A stretch of DNA of 64,000 nt. Source: Isoetes taiwanensis (Eukaryota; Streptophyta; Lycopodiopsida; Isoetales; Isoetaceae). The translations under genes and the position numbers were made by a program. Shown here in pieces: positions 45,331 through 57,680 of this stretch (position 1 is its first letter; each line of letters starts with the position of its first letter). Where the stretch lies: assembly GCA_021234155.1 (NCBI GenBank), contig JAJEKV010000025.1:3995773-4059772 (forward strand), in the 5' to 3' direction. Below the pieces are notes generated by a model. That model was not told the DNA's origin. It searched no databases and saw only the letters and a program-made list of their open reading frames with translations.

Positions 45331-46069
45331 TTGTATGTGTGCGCACAAGTTTTTCCTCATGAATATGTAGAAAAGAAAGGAGCCCCAAAGATATGTCATA
45401 GAATAACTTTGACATTTTATGCATTTGCTTGGAACAAGGCTTTTAATGGTTTCTCTTGCAATCAAGCTCTTTCTTGATTGTGTTAATTATTCGTCTAAGC
45501 TTTGATTCCTTGATAGGCATTTGTTTTATTCTCTTGTCTATATGCGATAGTGGAATCTCCATCTTTGTTTTTGACCTCTTGCAATGGCTAGGGAAAAGAA
45601 TATGATAGATTAACAAGATAATGAATCTCGGCAACTAGGATTCACATTTGTTTTAAAATCCCTCCCTCCCTCCCTCTCTATCTCTCTATCTAGCGAGAAG
45701 AAAGAACACAATTTCGATATATAGGAGATTGAGATAGTAGAAGCTAATGCACTTCTATATGAGGATGCATCGGATGATACATTTTACAATCTTGAATGTA
45801 CTAGTTGAACGTCCTTAATACATATATTTCATTTCATTTTTGTGTGTATGGGGGAGTGAATCGATTTCTCGAACAAATCGTTATTCAAAAGTTTACGAAA
45901 AGCTTCCAAAAAGTTCTATATGGGGCATTTTCCCCAATGTATACCATCTCCTTTGTATATCTAGAATGTATATCTCCATGTCTACCATAAATCATGTTTG
46001 TAGGTGTTTTTGAAGTAGCAAAGGTGGATGGTGGTGCTAATGGGAACGAAGATAATCAATTAGAGGCAA
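45331..46069. other. No gene recognised
   Basis: Contains a (CCCT)n/(CTCTAT)n microsatellite at 45660-45695. Short frames only. Confidence 0.5.
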
Positions 46070-48002
46070 TTAAACATCTTGTTTAGCACGAGTGCCAATG
46101 ATAAAATCTGCATGAGCATAGTTTGAAGGTAAAGGAGCTTTTTCTGGCATCCAAGATTTTGAGTTAAATGCTCCACATCCTCCATGCTTGACAAAGTCTT
46201 TCCCTCCTACTGCCAACATCACAGCAAGATCGGACGGAATTGCTTCTACAGGATATTCTGGTGCACTAATGCTCCAATATTTCTTTAAGTTCCCAATCAC
46301 CCCATAGTTGTATTTTGCAAATAACCCAGTTCGGACCACTGTAAAAGGCACCATTCTATCAAGTCCAGTTCTTACCTTTTGTGGGTTAACTTGTTTTGCA
46401 AATTGAATGTAGAAAAAAGAAACTAGATTTTTGGGTCTATACTTTACTCTGTGCAAAGTGTGCCATGTTCTTTGTTGAGGAGGATTGAGGCTCATATTGT
46501 CGGTAATATGATGTGAGGACTCATTTATGCAGCAGTTTGGACCTGTAAGATCAATTAATGACAGTGTTTAAAACCATGCAAGAAAATCAGATCATCTAAC
46601 CTGTAATAGTTGCTATTCCAAAGGCACATTGAGAAGATGACGAACAAATCCGCTTTTGATAACTCGATTTCCCACACCACTGAATTAACAAAATTACAGG
46701 ACCTTAATGCCTTAATTTCAAAGCTCTATAACTCCCTGCATGCTTTACCTTTGAAGGTTAAATTCTTCACCTACAATATTTTGAAATACCTGTGCAGATT
46801 TAGTGGTCAGATAAAGGAGCCTGAGTTAGGTTTCTTGTCTTGAACAAGTTTATAGGTAGGAATACCTCATCAAGGTACATTTTGGCAGCCAAAAGTGAAA
46901 CAACAGAACTGACATGTTTGAGATAAGCTATGGGGCTGAGCAGAACTGCAGCCCTGATCATGTTGCTAGGAACGTTTTTTTTGAGACAGGGATGCCAAAG
47001 CTATCAGAGTACCCTGTTATATCAACATAAGTTACTTCTGAAACTTGATTTGAGCATGAACCAAAAAAATTAGCAGAGCTTATCACCTGAGAATGGCCAA
47101 TGTAGTAAACCTGAGACTTGGTTGTTTTGTATACTAAGTTTATCATTGCAGGCAGATCATAGGCAGCATGCTCATCCCAAGACCAGTCCCAATAATCCTG
47201 CACTTATAAGGGTCCCTGCACTCTGTTGAAGAGGAATTTTTGAACACTTCAAAACAGAGCAGTGGATCTGACATAAGAAGATGAGCACCTCTGTACTGCT
47301 TGAAGAAACCATGCGTGTTGAGCTCCATCTTGAGCCTCTCAGGTTACCAATCCAGACATCATATCCTTCATCTGCTAGGATGAACCCCAATGAATTCTCT
47401 GGTGGATTGTATACCCAGTTATCTCCACCCTGCCCCAAAACAGCGCTATACTTATGAATCTATTGAAACTAAATTGGTATTTGATGTTTAACATGTTCAT
47501 ATCATATCTTAACAGAAGCATGTTCATGTTGAAACAGAAAAACTTCATGAAGATATAAATGCATGCCATGTTAATATTCAGAACAGAGATGCATGCATGC
47601 ACACTATATTACCATCTAACAAAGGATACATTTTAGATCACTTAGAGGTATATCGAGATTCATTAATCAATGGCCTAAGAAGAAAACCAGCTACCTGAAG
47701 CAAGCCATGCTGCAAGAAAACAGGGGCCTGAATGAAGCAGGCTGATATCAACACCATGTGCTATTCGCTGCACAGCAAGAATGTAGCCATCATCCGTAGC
47801 AACCTGCAAAGCATTCAATTCCATTAAATTAAATGCTCTATACTTCTTCTTCAAAGGAAATGCTCTGTACTTTTAGACCTCATATTCTTGACAGGGGATA
47901 ACCATGAACAAGCACCATTTCAGAGCACAGACTGCCATGTATAATTGCTACATGATGAGCAGCAAGAGCAAGAATCACCCACATAAGAACCATGGCCTCC
48001 AT
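46070..48002 (-). pseudogene. Triacylglycerol/acid lipase gene, multi-exon, frame-broken
   Basis: Exons (minus): 48002-47879 (MEAMVLMWVILALAAHHVA signal peptide, then HGYPCQEYE after one indel); 47803-47695 (VATDDGYILAVQRIAHG, then APVFLQHGLLQ after a shift); from 47429 ([36 protein letters not shown]); 47197-47087 ([17 protein letters not shown] ... YYIGHSQ, nucleophile Ser); 47013-46866 (GTLIALASLSQ, A8 run breaks the frame, then AAVLLSPIAYL); and 46542-46070 (GPNCCINESS ... GLFAKYNYG ... GGKDFVK ... YAHADFIIGT), giving likely catalytic Asp and His. Order and motifs match plant secreted/lysosomal-type lipases with an abhydro-lipase N-terminus, which hydrolyse acyl esters. Introns are GT-AG. 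The exon between 46866 and 46612 is unclear. Three one-base shifts, two in homopolymers, mean either a pseudogene or assembly error. Confidence 0.85.
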
Positions 48003-48109
48003 ATCAAAATCTTCAGAACAGACCGCTTAATTAACAAACCAAATAGGCCACCAGATATTGTTTGGCTCTTAATGTGGATTCTTGTTCTTCTTGTCAGCGC
48101 ATTGAACCA

Positions 48110-48122
48110 GGGTATATATAGC
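48110..48122 (-). promoter_or_regulatory. TATA box of the lipase gene
   Basis: The minus strand reads CTATATATACCC about 110 nt before the lipase ATG (48002), a normal plant distance allowing a short 5' UTR. Confidence 0.5.
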
Positions 48123-48129
48123 TAGATCA

Positions 48130-48941
48130 TAGCATTACTATTGGCTAGATTTTTCCAGTCCTGCTTATATTCTAGACCTCATTATTGATCAGACCACAGA
48201 CAGGAGACAATGATCTGCTAAGACTAAGGATTCACTGGCATTAAATTTGTCGGAACAGGTTCACATTACTACAATCCCGATTCTTTGCATATAATAGTAA
48301 TGGATTCCATCCGGAAAAATATAAAGCATTTTTTATTCGCTCCACTTTTAAATAATATAGTTTGGGTCCCTTTAAATACGACGGCCTGATTTTGACGTCT
48401 TATGTGGCCCTGTTGACACCCTGGGGTTGTTGACTAGGACAGGCTTGTCATGTTTCCCAGTTTGTTTTTCACACAAAGGCTGACCTACAAGGGACAAACC
48501 CGTGATGACTGACCTTGACTTTAGTGGTCCAAAAAGTAACCAGATCATCATATCCACATTGTCGCTCAGCGCACAGAAGCAAGCTTTTTATGCTGAGTTC
48601 ACACACGCGAAGAGCCTAGCCAGGCACTTCTGTGAAATGGAAAGAAATTCAGCCCGTTCAAAATCTTCAGCTCTTGCAAGGTCTATTACCTATAACTGAG
48701 GCAATGCTGAAAACTTTACCTACAGTGCTAATTCTGTTGAAAGTCGTGTATAGCATATTTCTGGGCCATGTGAACGAGCAATTATCTTCCCTCCTATAAC
48801 CTTTTCCCAATGGGGTGCAATGCTTAAAATACCAAGAGAACAAATCTCATTAATTTAGAAAAGTGGACAAGATTTAATAGTATCTGCATTAACCAAGAAA
48901 GTGGATAATTTTAGTAGTCGTGCATGCGGTGTCGATCGTCC
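48130..48941. other. No gene recognised
   Basis: Upstream region of the lipase gene; short frames only. Confidence 0.45.
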
Positions 48942-49100
48942 TATTTATCAACCACGGTCATGTTTGAACCAAAAAAAATACAAGGGTTTTACGTGAACTT
49001 AACGAATTTTTCACAAGTGTCATGTTAAAACCACATCAAGGGAAAAATACGGAGTTTTTATTTTCATCTTTGGTTCAAACATGACCATGGTTGTTAAATA
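48942..49100. mobile_element. 159-bp MITE-like inverted-repeat element
   Basis: The ends 48942-48970 and 49072-49100 are 29-bp inverted repeats with two mismatches (TATTTA(T/A)CAACCA(C/T)GG then TCATGTTTGAACC). The interior is A/T-rich and non-coding. No clear target duplication beyond a possible TA. Confidence 0.65.
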
Positions 49101-51140
49101 AAACGCTTTCGACAGTGTCTTAATAATATATAGCACTAAATTGCATAAAGTATATATATTTGGGTTACCAAAATCGGTGCTTGGGTGCGAGAAATCACCG
49201 TCCGGACTGCGGCTTACAAGTGCTTAAAAATCGGTTGTGTTTTAAACCGCGGCGTCGCGTGATGAAGTTATTGACATGTAGGGTCTTGGCGCCCGATCAA
49301 ATGGCAGTGAGAGAATCATGAACATGTTTGGTGCGGAAACATGAATGCAGCCTTGCGCCATATTCACGGATGGCGGGCTAACCCATCTTGAATTCAAAAA
49401 AATGGAGGGACTAATTGTTTCCAAAAAATTGCACGAGCAGAAATTCAACAATTTGCCCTCACCAATTTTGCAATACAAATCGGGATAGATGAAACCCAAT
49501 TCCTCTCCCGTTCAATTCTGAGCCATTGATGCGACAAGGAAGAGATGGGGGGCGGTGTATACAAAGAAAGGTAGCAATGAAGAAGGAATTCCCCTTCTAA
49601 AGATTAAGCTTCAAAGAAGAATAAAGAAATTGGTGAGTGGCCCATGAGAATAAGAGAAATTTGGGAGAAATTTATGAAGTATTCAACAAATTAGTACAAA
49701 TGTTGATGACAATAACAAAGGCCGCCTCATGGCGGTCTTCTTTGGAGGGCAAGGGATTTACCAATTGCTTCTATAAAGAAATCTAAGCGAGTTACTATGG
49801 CCCAGAGCAAATGGTGAAAGAATTTGGAAAGGAAACAATGCAAGAACATAAGTTTGAGAGGAATCATGACATGCTCCACCACGATAATGGCGTGGCGGTA
49901 CAAATGGTGTCAAACCATTGAATCAGCAGTGGCCAGTTACTCGGCATCCCGGAAAAACAATTTCAAATGCTTTTCAAAGAAGGGTGCAAGCTAACAAAGG
50001 GAAGGGCCTTGATCAATGTTCGGAGGAGGAAAGCGGATGGATAGCATGTTAGATCACAATAGAGAAGCATTATCAAGTTACGGACGAGAAAATACAAGAG
50101 TTTCTCCATACAAGAAAGCGTGAGGAAGTATGTATCGGAGGCAGGAATAAAGATGGAACATCCAATTCACCTTCTTGAAGTCGATAAGTAAGTATTCATC
50201 CTATATTGTAGGGTTCATTATATGTAGCATTAATTTGACATTCCCTGCGATTTCCACTGCGGTTACAATTCTACCTCGGGTTTTGAGGGAGAATCCTCAT
50301 ATCAAAATTGCATTACCCAGGACTTTTGAGAGGTTGAAGCCGAGGGTTTTGTAAGGAGGATCGTGAGAGGCATACATCTTTGTTGCATTTACCACTTGAA
50401 ATTTGAATACATCATGCGAGGGGTTGAACACCACGAGAAAATCGGGTGGAGTTCATGACAATTGCAAGCGCCCTTTGTGAATTTGTGGCCCTGGCCCGGA
50501 ATGTGCAGCCAAAGGAGCATACAATCAAGTGCACCAGTGATTTATGGAGACAAGTGGTGCTGCAAAAGGTGATGATGAGGAGTGGTTTGATCATAAGCGC
50601 TTGATGTTGGGTTGTAAAAATTTTTACGTTGGATAGAATTAGAAAATGTCCCGAGGAAATGGATGTACGGGTTCGATTACTAGTTACTTGGAAGACATTT
50701 GAAAAGCAACACGTGGACGGGACGAGAGAAATTGAGGGGATCAAAGAAAGGCTTTGAGGTACAAACACTGTCTTGAGATTAGTCTGAAGAGGAGAAAGTC
50801 CCAAAAGAGTTTCAAGAGGAAGTGAAGAAGGTAATATCAGGATTTTGTTCCACACAATTACATAGCACATTAAGGCGGTGTCGGTTTAAAGCGATGTGTG
50901 TCATCATTTCGGAAAGATACAATTGTATCGTTATTGACTTCGCGAAAAATTCTGACATCAAGATCGGAATGAGCCCCAGTCAATGCAGCGGCATGGATAA
51001 AGTTTCTATACTTGTTCACATAACATATAGACATGACAAAGTCTTTACGATATTCACATTCTGTGCGCAGCGAAGAAGGCAAAGAAAGAAAAAAAACGAA
51101 AGATTGGGGCGGATCGGGGAATAGACTCAACAATGGTAGG
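49101..51140. other. Decayed sequence, possible upstream part of the 51-kb pseudogene
   Basis: Plus-strand stretches have coding-like composition (e.g. 50440-50575, RVEFMTIASALCEFVALARN) but are broken. No family recognised. Confidence 0.3.
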
Positions 51141-52195
51141 AAGATCATAAAAGAGACTCACTTTTACATTCACGATGATAAGTGCATGACTCATTATTTG
51201 TGGAACAACGGCTACAAAAGCATGTTGCATGGCTTAAGGAGCGAGGAAATAGAGTATGAGAAGCATTGGGTTTTGGAGTGATGGTACTCATCACAATTCA
51301 AGTCGGGGAAAACCTTTTTTCTTGGCGGGTACTTCACAATCAATGACAAAGGAAATAGTGTGGAACTACTTTGCCCTTGCTCATGGTAAAAGGTGAACAT
51401 GATGGTCGCGGTCTTTGTTATCAAAAGTGCTAAGTAAGGAACAACTCAAACCCAATGGTGTGCAAGCGGGGCATGCTAAAGATATTGTAAAATTTACGTG
51501 TACATATTTCAACGATCTACCGGTCGATGAAACGGATGAGATCAAAAGATATTTTTGGGAAATTGAACCTGCTTTGTTGTGGCAAACATGGAAGAATATG
51601 AAATTGAAACACTCAAAGGCACAAAAGATTCAACATGTCCGGACACTGTCGTGAGGAGTAGACCAAAAGCTTTGCTTGCTCATAGATGCACCATCATGTT
51701 TCCTTTTTTGCATGGATCATAATTGGGACTCTGCATCAATACAGTGGAGATTTGGAAAGTGGGAGTGTGACTTAAAACCGGGAGTTGAGAAGAAAAAAAG
51801 GAGACTCTTGAACAAGCCAATGAATGGATCGATAATTTGGTAGAGGTAGGTGGCAATTTTTGCGTGAATCACGGAGGTAGACAATTAAGGGGTGTGGACT
51901 TCTACATCCTCAAATTCTACGGGAACAAATGCACACTTGAAGATTCATACAAAAAGATGGATGGGGGCAAAAATTTGGAGTGCATGAGGTTATCTTAAGT
52001 GGATTGTATTATCAATTCTTGGGTAATTTCAAGTATATGTTGCTCACTAAACAACCCAAAGGCTCGGGTGCCTGACCATGTGGTAAGATATCCCTAAAAT
52101 TGATATGGAAAAAATAGAAGAGCCTGGACGTACATGCGAGAATTTCCGCAGGGAGACCCATGAAAAAATTATGGCCGGTCTCCCAATAACAATGT
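51141..52195 (+). pseudogene. Decayed paralogue of the CxC...CxH gene
   Basis: Parts match 35521-36636 in order but in changing frames: IIKETHFYIHDDK (51141); IKRYFWEIEPALLW (about 51540); WECDLKPGV ... ANEWIDNLVEVGGNFCVN against W..SELRPG ... AEWKSDIIDVGKNFAVV; VDFYILKFYG; and GWGQKFGVHEVILSGLYYQFLG against PWGQKFGRREVVVTGKFYKLVG. The Cys-motif region carries a stop and shifts. At least four frame breaks show it is dead. It confirms that the 35.6-kb gene is one member of a dispersed family. Confidence 0.75.
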
Positions 52196-52841
52196 AATTG
52201 TTTGACACTTAAAGAAATTGATGTTATTCTTTTCAAGTGATTTGTTGTTCCGGCCTACTAAACACGTAAGCACATATTTTATATATATTAACAATAGTGA
52301 GGATGCACAAGGGTGGTGTGCATGGACCGTGCCGAAATGAAGATTGAATTGTTGTTTATAAGAATGTAGATTTGTGACATTGGAATAAGGTTCAATTATT
52401 TATTTTGGTACCATCACTATCCCAACATTCTTGGCAAAATTATATTGTCAAGGCATTTCCTCGATGTGACATGTGTCAATTCGGTCATCATACGAAATAT
52501 TTAAACACAGTTGCAATTAATTGTTACGGCGCGTGTGGGGTTTATCGTTACAGCCGCGCCCTAAGCCGAGGACTTAAGCGTTAGGCGCCCTAAAGTAAGC
52601 TCTTCTCACAAGCTGCGCTACGCCAATTCCTCACAAGCTCCGCCTCAGCCTCCCAATTCTTTAAGCCCATTCCATTCGCCCATTCAGGCATGGGCCGAGC
52701 AAGATCGGAGGGCCGGGAGGTCACCTGAAGAGGCTTACTAGCGTCGAGAGGTGTTCCCTCCACTCTTCCGCCTCTGCGAGGCACTGCCTCTGCGCCTCCT
52801 CTCTCCCTGCGCCTCCTCTCACTTCCACTCTCCTCCCGGTT

Positions 52842-52920
52842 TGAGGAGAATCTGATTCCGATTCCTCATCTTCTGATTCCTATGAGAATCAGAAAATGAG
52901 AATCGGAAATGAATTCGAGG
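52842..52920. repeat. Imperfect 35-bp-arm hairpin
   Basis: GAATCTGATTCCGATTCCTC and following pairs with GAGAATCAGAAAATGAGAATCGG across a TAT loop (about 52881-52883). Could be a collapsed MITE or the paired ends of a lost element. Confidence 0.6.
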
Positions 52921-52999
52921 AATATGTCAACTATTGTTGTCTTTACTTGAGGGGGTTGGATAAGCCGAATCGGAAAAGAAGAGGATTACGTCCAGAAAG

Positions 53000-54199
53000 A
53001 AAAGAAGAAGAAGAGGAAGAAAGAAAGAGGAAGAGGAGGAAGAAGAAGCCGACTTGGAGGAGTTGAGTATCCTTAAAAGGTACATGCATTTTCATTTGTT
53101 TTACGTTTTCAATTTTTTACGTTAGTTTAATCTTCCATTTTCATTTTGTTGCGGATGGAGAATGAAGATCAGAAGCCGGATGAAGAAGACACCCCTTAGA
53201 GACAGCATGATGAAGACAACCCCTTGATGAAGAGACCCCTTTGAAGACACCCCCCCTTTCAAAGAGACAAGCGGCCTCGGGGGCGAAATTTTGTAAAATT
53301 TTGTATATGATTTTTTTTATTTACCAGCGGCACGGCCTTTTTTTTTATAAAAATCTTGTTTCCATCAAACTTTTTTTAACTTTGTTTCTATCTTTGTTTT
53401 CATTGAAATCTCTTCTTCTTCTTCTTCTTCTATGAAATGTTATTTTTGTCTATCTTTATGAAGTTGAATTCACAATGCGGTCCATTGGATTACGCTTAAA
53501 TGTAGCGATTAACTCTAGCTCTTTCATTAGTTTCAAACACTAAGCATTTTAATCGGTTTCAGCATTGCCCGTGAGTAAGCCAACTTTGGAACACCACGAG
53601 CACTTATGCAATAAACACTACCTTTAAGCGGTTATATAGCTTAACAATAAGCCTTTACCTTAAGCGCATGACCGATGAAGCACATGATGACATTAACATA
53701 CGCTGGCGTTAAGCAACTACATAAAAGTAACATCCTTTGCATGACAATAAGCGATTATCGCCATTAAGACTCATACCGGACTAGCACTTGCGGGCAATTT
53801 TTTTTAAGCACTTGATAAGTTCTGACATCCCTTCGGTCGACATTGAAGTATATATAAACAATATAGCAAAAAATTATAGACAAGTCGCATTGAACTACAT
53901 AAACAATTTAGCAAAACATTCTTAAATTAAGATAAAGATGGTGCATGAAAAGTGTAGGATTCCTTGGCCTACATAAATGACAAGCAGGGCCAATAATTAT
54001 GGAGAATGACAATCGTCATCACCATAAACCTTCTCCAATTCCTCCTTCACAAACTGCATAGAGCGCAACTGTTTTCGGAGAAAGTCTTTCCAAGCATAGC
54101 TTCATAATCTTTCTATCTATCTTAGGCCCAGGGCTTGTATGCGTGTGTGTTCTTCACCCGGTGACTTCATTTCTTCCTCCGGTCTTGGCTGCGTTATTT
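53000..54199. other. No gene recognised; repeat words
   Basis: Purine-rich GAAGAAGA tract (53000-53060), (TTC)n microsatellite (53408-53432) and scattered TTAAGCG / AAGCACTT words (53490-53820). No coding family. Confidence 0.45.
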
Positions 54200-56600
54200 C
54201 TTCTATCTTTGGGGTGGAGTCTTTGTTAGCACTTCATCATGGACATCCATCTTGAATCGGTGCCCTTGGAAATTTCGAGGGGGCTTGCTAAGGTAAGACT
54301 TGTATAATGAATCATCAAACAAAGTCTTACCTTTGAATCTTGGGTATGACTCATATATTTTCCCAAGTGGCTTCATCATGGTGGACACCCGGGTTTGTTA
54401 GGGTGGTGGCCAGTGCGCACATTTTTCTGTCCCCATACAAATTGAAATCTGTCCCTCAAATGCGGACATAGTACTTGCGACACATCTTCCACATTAGAGT
54501 TGCATTGATGACCATATACCAACACAACATACGTAACAAAGTCTTCAAGAAAACCTTTGCAGTGCAGAATATCACTTTCTTTACGCTGGTATGTATGTCA
54601 TTGTCAATCCCACGCTTCCAAGCGTATGTGTTCATTGCACCAAATGTTTTACCAACACACCATTTTAAATCCAAGACAATGAGTTTATCTTTTTTTTGCC
54701 AAATCAATATTTGATGCGTTGGAACATCACGAATACCTACACACAGGAATTACTACATGAATAAATAGATGAAGATGAAAATGAAAATGGGTTGAATGTG
54801 GAAACAATTACGTATCCTTGAGGATTCTCGACCTATGAGAATCAAAGCGGTAATCCTACGATTGAATGCAACAAAAAGAAAATCAATAATATTCAATGTC
54901 TTAAGCAACGATTTACGGGCTTGCCCGACAATGCCCTACTTGACCCTCGGGGTTATTAATGGCGGCAATCACTTTTTTGAACATCGGGCTCACGACTTGA
55001 GGGCCGATTCGCATTTTCTTGAACACGCCGATGGGTGTGGTGTCATGATTGAGACTGCTTCCTGCATCTTTTGCATAGCTACTTCTTGTTCTCTTTCTTG
55101 GAGCTGAACAACTTACTTTGCTATCCTCTAGCTTACCCCTCTTTGTTCTTACGCCCTTTCCTTTTTATGCAAAATAGTCACCCAAGTTGCCCCTCATCCG
55201 ATGGAATTACTCCCTCAACTTCCTTAGGTGCCCGATTGTGTGGCCTGTCCAATCGTTGTTGTTTTTCCCTGGCCCCAGTCTTTGTGTTTACCCAGTGCGG
55301 TCTTTGTGTTCTGACTTCTTCTATAGCTTCTTGGGCGACTTCTTGGTGGTGGTGGTGGTTACTAGCTGTTGCATTCAAATTAGTCACAATTGAATGTACT
55401 CCTATAGGACTTTGCAGGTGTTGTGCATCTTCAAATGGCACCATTGTCCTTCTTTGAACCACAGCGGTGAGACCTCAATTCGGGACGGGATTAACACATC
55501 CTTTTTGGTGTATTATTTGAAGCACCTTCAACATGGCCAAAACCTAGCTTCGTCAAATACACCCTCGGCACCTTTCGGGGGGCCATGAATACATTGTCCT
55601 CCTCTCAACAATGAACAACAAGCTATATGATACTCATGTTGGCAATTCCGGTGCTAAACTTAACTTTGTAAGCTTTAGTGAATTCGGAGACCACATCTTG
55701 AACATGTATAAAATGGATCTTCCACTAACAACTTATCTGGTGTAATAGTAGAGATGCTAAATGTTAGCGAGGGAATATCCATTTTAAACTTCCTAAATTT
55801 TTATGTAGAAATCACAGTCTCGTTCTTCTTGAGAACTTTTAACTCCTCCTCAAGTTTGAGTTTCGTTTGACTTGCTCATTAACGGATGTAGGGTTCATTG
55901 CTTTTTGTACCTTGTTCACGGTGCAAGTTTCCATCGAGGGCGATCTGCTCCAAATCTTTAATTTACGCCCTCCAACTCACATGTTGGATTAAGCTTGAAC
56001 TCCTCTGTTTTGTAGCCAAATCATTTGTGGCTGTCTTAAAGCTGTTTTCAGACCTCTTCCAACATCATTTTACGTAATTGAGGCCTTCTCATTGCCTTCG
56101 GCTCACTTCCCTCTTGCTTCCAGTTCTTTGTGATAAGTAAAAGGCCCGATTTTCCAATCTCACATCTTTGCATTCTCTAAGGGTTTTATGTTTCATCACA
56201 TGCCTTCTCATTTGATCCATTTTGCCACCTTTGGCTTTGCCTTCATTTGATTTTCTAACATGTGCTACAACATCTCCCTCTATTTTTACTTGTCTATTGT
56301 TGTGGTATCTTTGGCATTGCCACGTAAAATGCAGCCAGTTTACTTTGTGTTCCTCGGTGCAAGTATTGATCTAGTGCAATTTTCAAGCGCAAAAAAAGGG
56401 CCGGTTGCTTTCTTACTTCTTTGTTGTGTGACAATTCTTGTAGATTTTTGGTAGAGTGTTTCCAACTTCTCTTGAAGATGCTCCTTTTACCGCGGTGCCA
56501 TTTTATCTTTCCCTTGTTCAACTTCTTTGTCCAAGCAAGAATCCCAATCTTTCGATCCGGTGACATTATTTTCCAACCAAGCTTCTTCCTCATGGGGCTT
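54200..56600 (-). pseudogene. Decayed minus-strand gene, unrecognised
   Basis: Successive minus-strand pieces: a basic region (56294-56593, KWHRGKRSIFKRSWK), a coiled-coil-like stretch in several frames (55800-56250, e.g. KLEEELKVLKKNETVIS), a His/Glu/Arg-rich part (55178-55462), a basic cluster APRKRTRSS followed by FKKVIAAINNPEGQ (54940-55110), and KKDKLIVLDLKWCVGKTF ... AWKRGIDNDIH (54456-54707). Frames are broken by indels. It resembles a nuclear protein with a coiled coil, but no family is recognised. Joining these pieces into one gene is inference. Confidence 0.3.
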
Positions 56601-57189
56601 CACCCCGGTGCACCGGACCTCGATCTTTGTGAAAATCATCGCTCCATGCCTCCATCGTCAGCGATGAAACAACGTCGGTTTTTTCGCCCGGAAAAGGAGG
56701 GCATGGTAACCCCGTGAGTTTAACTGCTTAAGCTTAAGCCAAAAGTTTACCCCACTAGCGATTTTACCCCATTTCACAAAATTCGGTAGTGTGTATAATA
56801 TTGTAGTAATATATGTTTGTAGATTCCAAGTAGAACACACTATCTAATGCATGTCCAAGTCGCGGGACTTAGCGACTCTAGTCATGGCATTCCACGATAT
56901 CTCAATGAATTATAGAAGTGTGTCATATGGGTGCAAAGGGCAATCCTTATGCCATAAATGAGGATGTGAGCCCGGTAACCAAGAGGGATGGCCAGTGGTT
57001 GCCAAGCACCCTCCTCTGATTATGATAGTGATGGTCGAGTTATTGATGAGAATGCCGGGGTCTATCCTACTAAATTTTTGAGCGTTATTGCAACAAACTT
57101 AACAAATAAATTAGAGCGAACTGACATTGAAGGTTGGCATGATTGTCATGTTATAAAGGTCTATTTCTACGTAAGGGACTCTATAATGG

Positions 57190-57680
57190 CCCTGCCTCGT
57201 TACATTCATTTAGAAGATGTGCTATAAATGCCCAGTTGTCCCTTTGAAAAATATTTCAAGCGAGTGTTCATATTTGAAATTTCTTTGTTGCATAATAATG
57301 CAAAACTCCTATTCAATTTGAGCATGCAATTTTTGTTGTGTCCGGTTTTTGGTATGACAATCAACAAGTGCCAATGGAAATGGTTGGTTTGTATATGCCA
57401 AATCGATTATTCAGTCATGGATAACTCTATGTGGCACACTTGAGAGCTCAAAGAAATCAAAAGCATAAAATTGTACTTATTACATTAGAAGGATGGAGAT
57501 GCTTCCACAAATGTCGACGGATCAAGATATACAACAAATATGTTGTAGATAAAGAAAAAAGTGTATGCCCGATGATTTGTGTTATTCTAATTGTTTTAAA
57601 CCTTTTATGACTGTCAACAAGTAGAAAAGCAAAGAAAAGATATAAGTATCCTACCACCAAGATGTGACTTTTTGCTTAAA
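57190..57680 (+). pseudogene. PIF1/Helitron helicase C-terminal remnant
   Basis: MQFLLCPVFGMTINKCQW (about 57328-57380) matches the late helicase motif of PIF1/Helitron helicases (fP...aFamTInKsQG). After a frameshift, MVGLYMPNRLFSHG, a stop, then LYVAHLRAQRNQKHKIVLIT follow, matching vFsHGQLYVA.SR, with the Gln codon CAA changed to TAA. These helicases unwind DNA for Helitron rolling-circle replication. No Rep endonuclease was found nearby. Orientation is opposite to the Helitron end at 37271. Confidence 0.6.

Noticed and set aside
37271-57680. Linking the Helitron end at 37.3 kb with the helicase at 57.2 kb as one element
   Set aside because: The end is on the minus strand and the helicase on the plus strand, with unrelated elements and a host-like gene between.
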